Below, piece by piece: positions 25,488-32,969 of a stretch of 33,278 nt of DNA. The notes beneath the pieces were generated by a model. The model was not told the origin of the DNA and made no database searches. It saw only the letters and a program-made list of their open reading frames with translations. The stretch is from an uncultured Saprospiraceae bacterium (GTDB lineage Bacteria; Bacteroidota; Bacteroidia; Chitinophagales; Saprospiraceae), in assembly GCA_937872385.1 (NCBI GenBank), contig CALMSO010000029.1:1-33278 (forward strand), in the 5' to 3' direction. Both the position numbers and the translations under genes were made by a program. Within the stretch, counting starts at the first letter, position 1; each line of letters begins with the position of its first letter.

Positions 25488-28400
25488 TCATTGCCCAATG
25501 AGCACAAAAGCCGACCAGTAGTACGGATGACTGAAGGTTTCAGAGCCAATCAGATCGAGTTTGGCTTGCCGCAAAGGGATGCTGAAGCCTTTGGCCTGCC
25601 CATTCAGGTGCTGCTGATAAAAACGCACCATCAGGTCGGCGGTGGCGCGGTCTTGCACTTTCCAGAGCGAAACGACTAAGTTTTCCGCACCGGCGTATAG
25701 AAATGCCCGCGATAGCCCCAGCAATCCTTCGCCATTAGCAACCTTGCCAAGGCCGGTTTCGCAAGCGGAGAGCACCACCAAATTGGCGCGCAGATTTAAG
25801 CTATATACTTCGCCGGAGTACAAAATGTGGTCTTCGGATCCGGATAGCTGCGGAAACAACAGCAGCCCCGACAAGTCGGGCTGGGCCTCATTGATAAAGC
25901 CATGCGTAGCAATGTGAATGTATTTGCTGCGGCTCATATCGCTGCGTTTGAGTGCTTCCTCGTTGGCATTCTGAAACAAAAAAGTAGAGACGGGCTGCCT
26001 TTGGTTTTGAAATACTTCTGCAATAGCCGTTACTTCATCGGCGGTGGCAGGCAGGGCGGCTATGTATTGGCCGTCTAATGAAATACTGCGTCGCACGCCG
26101 CCATCTTCGGCTGCTAATGGATTGCGACTGCCACTACTGAAGAGGTTCAGGTTTTGTGGTTCAGCAAATACGGGTGCATAAGCTACTAATCCTTCGCGCT
26201 GCTCTACGGCCGCAGGCGTTAGTAACTTTTGCTGATAAAAAAGCGCTCCCGACAGGGCATAGCTAATTTGATATTGCTGCAACAGGTAGGGCAGCCCAGC
26301 AAAGGAGGACGTACCAGTGCGTGGGCGCACTTCACGCGTGAGCAGTGCTTCAAAGGGCATTTTACTCAGATTGCCATCGGGCACAATGATCAGGGCATTT
26401 ATTTCTTTATCTAAAGCAAAGGGAAACAGGGTTTTATACAATCGGTGCGCCAGCCATAAATAGTCTTCATCCAATTGTAAAGCAATACTTTTTCGCAAGC
26501 CTACCTGCTGTTCGTAAAAATCTGAGCCAATCGCCTTGCGGTGCACCAAAAAATCCTGTTTGGTAATGACAAAACAATAAAGTGTGGAGTCGCCCGTAAA
26601 ATAACTCACCAGAGCCGTTTTTTCTGGTAAGGCAAACTGGATGGCTCGCACGCGCGGCACATTGCGATCGTATTTGAGCTGGTGATAAAAAGGATATTGT
26701 ACCTCCAACTGGTGCATCAGGGTGCGGTGCGCTACTTCGGCCGCGAAAAGCTCGTTTTGGTACAAAAGTATAGCCGCGCTGTCGGGTTGTTCGGTGAGCT
26801 GCAATTTGTAATATCTAATATTCGATTGCAACTGGTTTTCCAGCGCTACCAAAGAATCGGGGATGCCCGCAAAGTGCCGTGCCTGATTGGCTGTGATGGA
26901 CTGCGTTAGTACCGTATTTTTGCTCTTTTCGACGTAGCGAAAGGCCGCTTCCCAAAAACGGGCGTCGCCGGTGGCATCTGCTAATTGGACACAATTTTCA
27001 ATAGCGCGCTGCGACAATTCGTAAATCTTTTCTGACAGCCGGAGTTTGTCTTCCGAAGAGATGAGTTCGCCTTGCACCTCGGTGAGCACGGTATCTACCA
27101 CCTGATACAAAAATTTGGCTTGCAAAAGCGCAGCGGCTTCGGGCTTGGTAGCACGAGTGATGAGTTGAGCTTTTAGCAGCAGCGATTCTACAAAATATTC
27201 GTACCGAAAGTATCCCTGAGCATTCGGGATGGCATTGTTCGGAGTAGCTTTGAAATGAGCATGATTGGCGGCCATTGCTTCTTGCAAGTAGCTGAGTGCC
27301 AGTTCATAATCGCTTTCGGCTTCGGCAATTTTCGCAAGGCTGTTGTATGTAGCCGCCAGTTTGTAGCTTTTGTCCGTGAATATTTCCCGCTGGATAGCCA
27401 GCGCGCGCAAGTTGTAGGTTTTGGACGTCGCCCGGTTGCCGATTTTAAAATAAATATCGGCAATATCGTTGTTGAGGTTGGCAAACTGCTCACGTTGCGC
27501 AGCATTGTTTTCAATCAGCGGAACCAAGCCCAGCAATTGCGACAGCGCCCCCTCAAAGTCGCCGTCATCAGCGTAGGCAATGCCGAGATTGTTGGCCGCA
27601 GCGATGAGCCGAGGGTCGTGGGGTGGCAGCTTTTGCTCGTAGAGCCGGAGTGCCTGTTCGTGCAGCTCCACTGCCTGATGATAGGCTCCCTTGAGGCCAG
27701 CGAGGATGGCTAAGTTGGTATAAACGTCGGCAATTTTCAGGGAATTATCGCCCGTTAGTTGCTCGTATTTTTGCACCGATTGCTGATGATAACCAGCGGC
27801 TTCCTGATAAGCGCCTTTGTTTTTATAAGCAATGGCTAAGTTGTTGAAAATACCGGCAATCTGCTGGTCAAACTGCTCCGGGTTTTCCTGAAAAATATCC
27901 AGCGCCTGCTCTAAATAACGAATCGCATTATTATACTCGCCTTTGTCATCATACATGACGCCCACATTGAAATAAATGCTGGCTAAGTCAGGATGCTTAT
28001 TGCCCAATACTTTTTCCCGTATCTTGATGCCGAGGGTGTAGGCTTCTAAGGCCTTATTATATAGCTTCAGATTGGAATAAGTATTGCCAAGATTGAAGTA
28101 AATACTGGCAATCTGGTTGTCTTCTGCCCCCAGTATGGCCATGCGAATCGTCAATACTTTTTTATATTCCTCGAGGGCTTTGGCCGATTGCCCGCTCAGG
28201 TTGTAGGCTGCGCCCAGCAGGTTGTAATGATTGGCCCTGTCGAGGGCATTGACCGACGAGCGCTCCATGCGGCGCAGGTTCTCGGTGGCATATACCCGGC
28301 AGGAGTCGTAGGCGCGCTGGAAATAAAAGCCACGAGCTATCTGGTAGCAAATTTCGTTATCGAAGGGGGAGTCAACTCCGTGCAAGGCCTGCACATCGCT

Positions 28401-28679
28401 GCGCAAGCGCTTCAGAAGCTGCACTCCCCGTTCTGGGTATTCTCTGAACAAAGCTTTTGCAACATCTGTACAGCCATTGATATAAGTCTCTGTATCAGGC
28501 ATTTGCAAGCCAATAGCTCGCGCCTGCGCCACGTAGATGGCAACACTGTCTATTTGTCCCTGCCTCAGGGCTGCTTTAGCCGCGTTCAGGTACAGGTCTG
28601 CTTCTGCTAAAGCAGGCTGGGCCACTGCCCTGCTGCCCCACAGGAAAACGAGCGCCAATAATAACAATAACTTTGGCAT
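25488..28679 (-). CDS. Exported TPR-CHAT caspase-like protease, copy 2
   Basis: A 1063-aa protein with a clear Sec signal peptide (MPKLLLLLALVFLWGSRAVAQ). About eight TPRs span residues ~140-480 (for example YFNLGNTYSNLKLYNKALEAYTLGIKIREKVLG). A helical linker and a CHAT domain (about 700-1063) follow. The dyad is H926 in IHIATHGF and C973 in LSACETGLG, both intact, and the end is HPYYWSAFVLIGQ. It is paralogous to the gene at 19658-22855 along its whole length, nearly identical over the last ~145 residues and far less similar in the signal peptide and first ~130 residues. The two probably see different inputs but share a protease output. It is flanked by the 127-aa protein (89 bp upstream) and tail protein 1 (49 bp downstream). 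Confidence 0.93.
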   Translation of the reverse strand: MPKLLLLLALVFLWGSRAVAQPALAEADLYLNAAKAALRQGQIDSVAIYVAQARAIGLQMPDTETYINGCTDVAKALFREYPERGVQLLKRLRSDVQALHGVDSPFDNEICYQIARGFYFQRAYDSCRVYATENLRRMERSSVNALDRANHYNLLGAAYNLSGQSAKALEEYKKVLTIRMAILGAEDNQIASIYFNLGNTYSNLKLYNKALEAYTLGIKIREKVLGNKHPDLASIYFNVGVMYDDKGEYNNAIRYLEQALDIFQENPEQFDQQIAGIFNNLAIAYKNKGAYQEAAGYHQQSVQKYEQLTGDNSLKIADVYTNLAILAGLKGAYHQAVELHEQALRLYEQKLPPHDPRLIAAANNLGIAYADDGDFEGALSQLLGLVPLIENNAAQREQFANLNNDIADIYFKIGNRATSKTYNLRALAIQREIFTDKSYKLAATYNSLAKIAEAESDYELALSYLQEAMAANHAHFKATPNNAIPNAQGYFRYEYFVESLLLKAQLITRATKPEAAALLQAKFLYQVVDTVLTEVQGELISSEDKLRLSEKIYELSQRAIENCVQLADATGDARFWEAAFRYVEKSKNTVLTQSITANQARHFAGIPDSLVALENQLQSNIRYYKLQLTEQPDSAAILLYQNELFAAEVAHRTLMHQLEVQYPFYHQLKYDRNVPRVRAIQFALPEKTALVSYFTGDSTLYCFVITKQDFLVHRKAIGSDFYEQQVGLRKSIALQLDEDYLWLAHRLYKTLFPFALDKEINALIIVPDGNLSKMPFEALLTREVRPRTGTSSFAGLPYLLQQYQISYALSGALFYQQKLLTPAAVEQREGLVAYAPVFAEPQNLNLFSSGSRNPLAAEDGGVRRSISLDGQYIAALPATADEVTAIAEVFQNQRQPVSTFLFQNANEEALKRSDMSRSKYIHIATHGFINEAQPDLSGLLLFPQLSGSEDHILYSGEVYSLNLRANLVVLSACETGLGKVANGEGLLGLSRAFLYAGAENLVVSLWKVQDRATADLMVRFYQQHLNGQAKGFSIPLRQAKLDLIGSETFSHPYYWSAFVLIGQ
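25571..25673. repeat. 103-nt segment identical to 19741-19843 (CHAT paralogues)
   Basis: Second copy of the identical patch described at 19741-19843, in the same orientation and the same reading frame within the CHAT domain of copy 2. Direct repeats of this length 5.8 kb apart could also support deletion or duplication of the intervening genes by recombination. Confidence 0.9.
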
Positions 28680-28768
28680 AATAAAACGAACTTGGCGGCA
28701 GGCATAAGGCGCCTGACCACAGGTGGTTATAAATTAGTGTGGCCTTACCAAAAAAATGCCCCGTGTTT

Positions 28769-29152
28769 TTAAACCTCGTCGGGTACTTTGGTCTTGGCAT
28801 CGGTCATGCCCCGATCGGCGGTATCGGTATCGGCTGCTACCTCCACCCTGAGGCTGGTACCGCCCAGTGCGAACGAAAAAGTAGCCGGAACATTAGCAGA
28901 CATGGGCGCGCCGGAGCTTTCTGCCAGCGGAGTCAGCCATAGCTCGCCGTCGTTGAAAAAACGGAAATCTGCACGAGTATGGCCGGCGTGCAAAATACTG
29001 GAAGATACTATTTGGCTCTTGCCTTCTACTTGTAGCACGGCTACGCGCACGTTGCCTACGGACGACAGGTTTACCTCAATCGTTTTGTGGTGGGCATTGC
29101 CCAACGAAACGACGCACTTGGTGACTTGGCTGTTGGCGACTGGAATATTCAT
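28769..29152 (-). CDS. 127-aa beta-rich protein with related C-terminal tail
   Basis: The first gene of the presumed six-gene unit. It has no signal peptide or membrane helix. The body appears all-beta: TKCVVSLGNAHHKTIEVNLSS, NVRVAVLQVEGKS, RADFRFFNDGELWLTPL and FSFALGGTSLRVEVAA. After a short polar linker (DTDTADRGM) it ends TDAKTKVPDEV, which resembles the GDPKTDAAVSVDEV end of the three larger tail proteins (DxKT...DEV). I do not recognise a family. It is 89 bp upstream of TPR-CHAT copy 2 and faces the 0.94-kb intergenic control region. A small regulator or ligand of the protease is possible, by inference only. Confidence 0.78.
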   Translation of the reverse strand: MNIPVANSQVTKCVVSLGNAHHKTIEVNLSSVGNVRVAVLQVEGKSQIVSSSILHAGHTRADFRFFNDGELWLTPLAESSGAPMSANVPATFSFALGGTSLRVEVAADTDTADRGMTDAKTKVPDEV

Positions 29153-29679
29153 ATTACTAAATGTTTTGATGAAAAAATGATTGTAATGTAATTAAATAAC
29201 AATTGTATTGTAATAATTTACTACCTCAATGGCCCTGCTGAACGCTCGCGCCACCATCATACACACCTCAGACAGGGCAGTATGAACAAGCCATTAGCAT
29301 CCGAAAATACAGTGTTTTCAGGAGTCTTTGACTAATTTTGTAAATGCAACACGGGCAATTGCGGGACTAAAGAAATGACTCGGTCATTAGCACTTTGACT
29401 CAACGCTGATACCAATGCAAGGCCTCAGCTCAACAACTGATGTCTGGCAATCAGGGTGTCATTTTCGAGAACGAAAGACCGGATTATTTTTCAAAGACTA
29501 TGCGAAAAGGGAACATTTTGTAATTGGAATGACGTTTTAAATGTTTGATTGTCAATTTCTTATAAAGAAAATTCATAAGGCAGTTTTACAAATGATACCG
29601 CCATTTTTTTTGGAGCGGGTATTTTTTGGGGAGGCAATAAGCGCGAATATAAAAGAATTATAATTTCGCTTTGTTTAGG

Positions 29680-29710
29680 CAAATATAGCTGCCAAAATAT
29701 TCGCAACCAA
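29680..29710 (-). promoter_or_regulatory. Candidate promoter for the CHAT/tail-protein cassette
   Basis: On the minus strand, TTG (29708-29710), 20 nt, then TATATTTG (29680-29687), a perfect -7 element. It would give a leader of about 520 nt before the 127-aa gene. A nearer promoter could exist but I find none matching as well. Confidence 0.45.
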
Positions 29711-29732
29711 ACTTTTCGCGTCAGAATGAGCA

Positions 29733-29764
29733 AATTCTCGATGAAAATTGTACAATTCTCGATG
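29733..29764. promoter_or_regulatory. Direct repeat AATTCTCGATG x2, 21-nt period
   Basis: AATTCTCGATG occurs at 29733-29743 and 29754-29764, a spacing of two helical turns, lying 23 nt upstream of the -33 element of the candidate cassette promoter. Paired direct repeats of this spacing suit an activator such as a LytTR-type dimer. No such regulator is encoded in the window. Confidence 0.45.
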
Positions 29765-30088
29765 GGTTTAAAATTATTCCATTTTTCGAGCTTAAAAAGG
29801 ATAATATTCTAAATAAAGTGCTGTCTTTGAAATAAAAAGCGGCTAAATAGAATTTGGTCGTAAAATTTATCATTTTTGCCGACAATAATACACACCGGGC
29901 GCTTGTTTCCATTATTTTTGAATATTGAAACAAGTGGTGCACAGCAACCCAAACCTTCTAAACAATTTCTAATTATCTGACTTTCAGCTGCTTAAAATAA
30001 ATATTCTAATACATAGAATCACCCTTGACTACTGCTGAGCGACCACTACATTGTCATCATTTTCTCATGTCATTGATTATTAAGTAGT

Positions 30089-31339
30089 ATGCAACGGAAA
30101 AGAAAAAAACGAGGGGTTACCATTTGGATTTTGAGTATCCTGAATGCCTTTTTTATGCTGGGCTTTGCTTACTACTGGCTGAGTTTGCCCTACACATTTG
30201 GGGATGAGGCATTCCTGATCAAGTGGTCTTCGCTGACCAAAAAATCGCTGTTTGGCTTTGACCCCAAGCCCTCGCCGGAGGAGGTATTGTTCGTCAATGT
30301 ATCGAATAATAAAACCATTATCAACGGGCTAAATGAATCTGGCGAGCCAAGCTCCTATCATCGCAAGGTCATTACAGATCGGCAGCACCTCGCGGAGTTT
30401 TTTGAATTGCTGAATCATTACGAGCCAGAAGTACGCTTTGTGCTCTGCGATGTGCTGTTTGAAGACAGTACCCAGTACGACCGCCGCCTCGGAGCTGCTT
30501 TTGCAAAATTGGGTGATAAACTACTGGGTGTGAGCCACTTGAATACGGATGGGCACCACATATTGCCGATTATAACGATGGCTTATGCACCGGCTACTTA
30601 TTATACAGCTACCGAAGGGCTTTTTTTGAAATTTCCTTTGCTGCTGGGCGATTCGCTGCGCACCGCACCACTGGTCATGCACCAAAAAATCAATCAGGTG
30701 CGCTTTCAGAAAGGAAAAATTGGACATCGGCTCAATGGCCGCCTGAGTTTGCCTTCGCCCATCACCGATTTCAAGGTGCGCAACTCCGATTTTCGCATCG
30801 GTACAGACCTCGGCGACGCCAATTTTGCGGTGTATGAAATGGGCACCATTATCGAATCGCAGGAATTTATGAGCGAAGAAGACTTAGGCAGCTTTTTTAA
30901 AGGCAAACTAATACTGATAGGTGATTTTAAGGAAGATTTGCATCTGACACCTTTCGGCAAAATGCCAGGATTGCTCGTTTTGTACAATGCCTACCTGACG
31001 CTGGTGAGCGGCCAAAATGCAGTGCGGGCAAGTTGGATCATTTACTTGCTCATGGCTTTCACGTTTATCTCGTACCGGGTTTTTTCGGATGTACGCGTCA
31101 GCCGGCCCGCGTGGCTGCTCGGTCTGTTTAAATCGAAACTGGGGCAGACGGTGCTCAATTCGTTGGATGAATTTGTATTACTTACACTGACGACGCTATT
31201 TTCTTATTTTTTATTTAATATTCACATCAATATTCTTATCTTGCTTATTTATATCAAAATGATAGAATTTATTTGGAAAAAAGCGGGTTTACATAAAAGG
31301 CAATCCGCCGCGGCGCTCGAAGAAGTTGTAACTACCTGA
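30089..31339 (+). CDS. Stand-alone CHASE2-domain membrane sensor
   Basis: A 416-aa protein with an N-terminal membrane helix (about 11-33), a periplasmic CHASE2 domain (about 50-305) and a C-terminal group of membrane helices (about 309-330 and 365-402). CHASE2 features include PEEVLFVNVSNN, SYHRKVITDRQHLAEFFELLNHYEP, VRFVLCDVLFEDSTQYDRRLGAAF and the late LILIGDFKEDLHLTPFGKMPGLLVLYNAYLTLVSG. CHASE2 is an extracytoplasmic sensory module, normally followed by kinase, cyclase or other output domains. Here the protein ends about 15 residues after the last helix, so signal output must come from a partner. It diverges from the CHAT cassette and is 77 bp upstream of an exported protein gene. CHASE2-CHAT association is known in cyanobacteria. 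Confidence 0.85.
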   Translation: MQRKRKKRGVTIWILSILNAFFMLGFAYYWLSLPYTFGDEAFLIKWSSLTKKSLFGFDPKPSPEEVLFVNVSNNKTIINGLNESGEPSSYHRKVITDRQHLAEFFELLNHYEPEVRFVLCDVLFEDSTQYDRRLGAAFAKLGDKLLGVSHLNTDGHHILPIITMAYAPATYYTATEGLFLKFPLLLGDSLRTAPLVMHQKINQVRFQKGKIGHRLNGRLSLPSPITDFKVRNSDFRIGTDLGDANFAVYEMGTIIESQEFMSEEDLGSFFKGKLILIGDFKEDLHLTPFGKMPGLLVLYNAYLTLVSGQNAVRASWIIYLLMAFTFISYRVFSDVRVSRPAWLLGLFKSKLGQTVLNSLDEFVLLTLTTLFSYFLFNIHINILILLIYIKMIEFIWKKAGLHKRQSAAALEEVVTT

Positions 31340-31416
31340 TACATAGCTGCTTTTACTATTGTTTTTTGCTTTTCGCAATTTGAGAACTTGATTAAGGTAT
31401 TATAAAAACAAACATC

Positions 31417-32238
31417 ATGAGAACGCTTCCCATTTTTCTGTTGTTAATGGGGCTATGCCTTGCGGGGCGGGCCCAGTATTATGTCCTCAACGTCAGTGGT
31501 GTGGTATATGCTGACGACAAAGTGGTACAAAAAAAGGATAAGATAAGCGAAAATGCCAAGCTGCGGTTTGGCGCGGCCACTGCTTTTGCGTACGTCATTT
31601 CGCCGGGTAAGGGATATTACGTACTCGGTGTAAAAGATAAAGGCAAGGCTGCTAAAGGCGAATTTATCGTTGCACTGAAAGATGCACTGCTACCTCCCAA
31701 CGAGTATTATGCAGCGGCTACGCGTACCAATGGTGACCACGCCTCACAAGTATTTGAAGACCAGTACGATCTGAAAGCTTTTTTCCGCGAGCAGCTTTTC
31801 TTTATAGGTGCGGCTAAATTCAAGGTGACAGCCGGACGCTTTACGCTTGATGCAGATCGGTTTTTCGTGGTGCGCCATTACTTGGATGATGGCTGGATCG
31901 GCAAACGGCTGCCTCATGTCGGGCAGGAATTTCAATTAGATAAGCAAGTATTTGAACTTCAGGGCAATACGTATGAAGAATCTAATGTACATTATTCTGA
32001 ACTGTGGTACATCAATCAGATCACCGGCGAGGAGCAGTACTTGAGCCGTTTTCAGGTGCGCTTTTACAATCCGGAAATGATAGAAGCAGAACTGTTAGAA
32101 ATTTATCAAGCCACCGGTAAAATGTCTGCCGCTCGTTTTTTGATTGAGCACGCTATACCTTATCTTGGCTTGCAATACGGTAAGACCCAGCCGGACAGCA
32201 TCGCACGGATGGTAGAAAACATTCAGAAGAAAATGTAA
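31417..32238 (+). CDS. Exported protein of unknown function
   Basis: A 273-aa protein with a Sec signal peptide (MRTLPIFLLLMGLCLAGRAQ, cleavage near residue 19-20). The N-terminal mature part YYVLNVSGVVYADDKVVQKKDKISENAKLRFGAATAFAYVISPGKGYYVL looks like a small beta-barrel domain. The C-terminal part is mixed, ending in a helical segment SAARFLIEHAIPYLGLQYG. I recall similar exported proteins next to CHASE2 and CHAT genes in Bacteroidota but know no name. It follows the CHASE2 gene by 77 bp and is probably co-transcribed with it. A strong terminator follows, so it closes this unit. A periplasmic accessory to the CHASE2 sensor is a reasonable inference. Confidence 0.82.
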   Translation: MRTLPIFLLLMGLCLAGRAQYYVLNVSGVVYADDKVVQKKDKISENAKLRFGAATAFAYVISPGKGYYVLGVKDKGKAAKGEFIVALKDALLPPNEYYAAATRTNGDHASQVFEDQYDLKAFFREQLFFIGAAKFKVTAGRFTLDADRFFVVRHYLDDGWIGKRLPHVGQEFQLDKQVFELQGNTYEESNVHYSELWYINQITGEEQYLSRFQVRFYNPEMIEAELLEIYQATGKMSAARFLIEHAIPYLGLQYGKTQPDSIARMVENIQKKM

Positions 32239-32249
32239 TTCATTGCATG

Positions 32250-32315
32250 AAAAAAAACGGTGCAAGCGCCGTGCTGCCGGGGCATCTGTTCCGACGGCAG
32301 CGGCGCTTGTGTTTT
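32250..32315 (+). terminator. Strong terminator after the exported-protein gene
   Basis: CAAGCGCCG-TG-CTGCCG (32263-32279) pairs with CGGCAGCGGCGCTTG (32295-32309), a 15-bp GC-rich stem with one 2-nt bulge. A short T-run follows (TGTTTT) and an A-run precedes it (32250-32257), so it may work in both directions. Confidence 0.8.
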
Positions 32316-32367
32316 CTGGCAGTATAGGGCGCCGGAAGATTTTTTTTTAAAAAAATTATTGCAAAGC

Positions 32368-32395
32368 TGTAACCTTTTGCCGACCCAATCGTCAC
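32368..32395 (+). promoter_or_regulatory. Candidate ECF-type promoter of the sigma factor gene
   Basis: TGTAACC (32368-32374), 15 nt, then CGTCAC (32390-32395). The AAC at -35 and CGTC at -10 are the usual ECF-sigma promoter words, which suggests that the sigma factor drives its own gene. It lies about 70 nt upstream of the ATG at 32466. Confidence 0.5.
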
Positions 32396-32465
32396 CCCTT
32401 TGTAGCGCACATAAGAAATCACCTGACGAATGCGCCGGCGCAAAAAAAAAACAGTTGCCACCAAG

Positions 32466-32969
32466 ATGAGTCAACTTTATTTTAAACAGCACATATTGCC
32501 CGCTAAGGACAAACTATACCGCTTCGCGCAAAGCATTTTGAAAAATGCCATGGAAGCCGAAGATGTAGTGCAGGAGGTGCTGGTGCGCATTTGGCAACGC
32601 CGCGACACTTGGCACGAAGTAGAAAATATGGAAGCATTGATGATGACCATGACGAAAAATCTATCGCTCGACCGGCTGCGATCTAAGCACAACCGGACGG
32701 ACCAACTGCCAGAGTACGCCGACTGGCGCGACGAAACGGCACAACCCGACCAACAAATGGAAAGCAACGACATGATCAATACCATTCGCAATGCCATGCA
32801 GCACCTGCCCGAAAAACATCGAATGGTGATGCAACTGCGCGACATTGAAGGGCTGAGCTACGAGGAAATTAGCCAAGCATTAAACATGCCACTTAGCCAA
32901 GTGAAAATTAATCTTTTTAGAGCCAGAACCCATATGCGCGAGCATTTAATCAAAAACCAAATCGCATGA
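32466..32969 (+). CDS. ECF-family RNA polymerase sigma factor
   Basis: The start at 32466 (MSQLYFKQHILPAKDKLYRFA) gives 167 aa. The upstream in-frame ATG at 32430 adds only a lysine/arginine run from an A-tract. Region 2 is LYRFAQSILKNAMEAEDVVQEVLVRIWQRRDTW (about 18-50), where the DVVQEVLVRIW core binds RNA polymerase and the -10 element. Region 4 is LPEKHRMVMQLRDIEGLSYEEISQALNMPLSQVKINLFRARTHMREHL (about 115-162), binding the -35 element. There is no region 3. The stop codon overlaps the next start (ATGA), indicating translational coupling to a likely anti-sigma partner. A candidate self-recognised promoter is present at 32368-32395. Confidence 0.93.
   Translation: MSQLYFKQHILPAKDKLYRFAQSILKNAMEAEDVVQEVLVRIWQRRDTWHEVENMEALMMTMTKNLSLDRLRSKHNRTDQLPEYADWRDETAQPDQQMESNDMINTIRNAMQHLPEKHRMVMQLRDIEGLSYEEISQALNMPLSQVKINLFRARTHMREHLIKNQIA

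Larger units (their letters stand above)
29153..30088. other. 0.94-kb AT-rich intergenic region between divergent units
   Basis: There is no convincing gene here. One 73-codon minus-strand reading frame (29721-29942) is AT-driven and lacks protein-like features. The region separates the minus-strand CHAT cassette from the plus-strand CHASE2 gene. It contains a candidate minus-strand promoter (29680-29710), a direct repeat with 21-nt period (29733-29764) and ATTGTAAT repeated at 29180-29187 and 29207-29214 near the 127-aa gene. A weak plus-strand TTG-N19-TACATTGT lies at 30025-30054 before the CHASE2 gene. The length is unusual for this gene-dense window and suggests complex regulation, a small RNA, or decayed sequence. 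Confidence 0.6.

Noticed and set aside
19741..25673. Identical 103-nt segments as ends of a transposon
   Set aside because: Both lie in frame inside homologous CHAT domains, with homology continuing on both sides, no terminal inverted repeats and no transposase.
29721..29942. 73-aa reading frame in the large intergenic region as a gene
   Set aside because: It has AT-driven composition, no protein-like pattern, and overlaps the direct repeat.
32430..32465. Upstream ATG at 32430 as the sigma factor start
   Set aside because: It would add MRRRKKKTVATK from an A-tract; the start at 32466 fits ECF N-termini.
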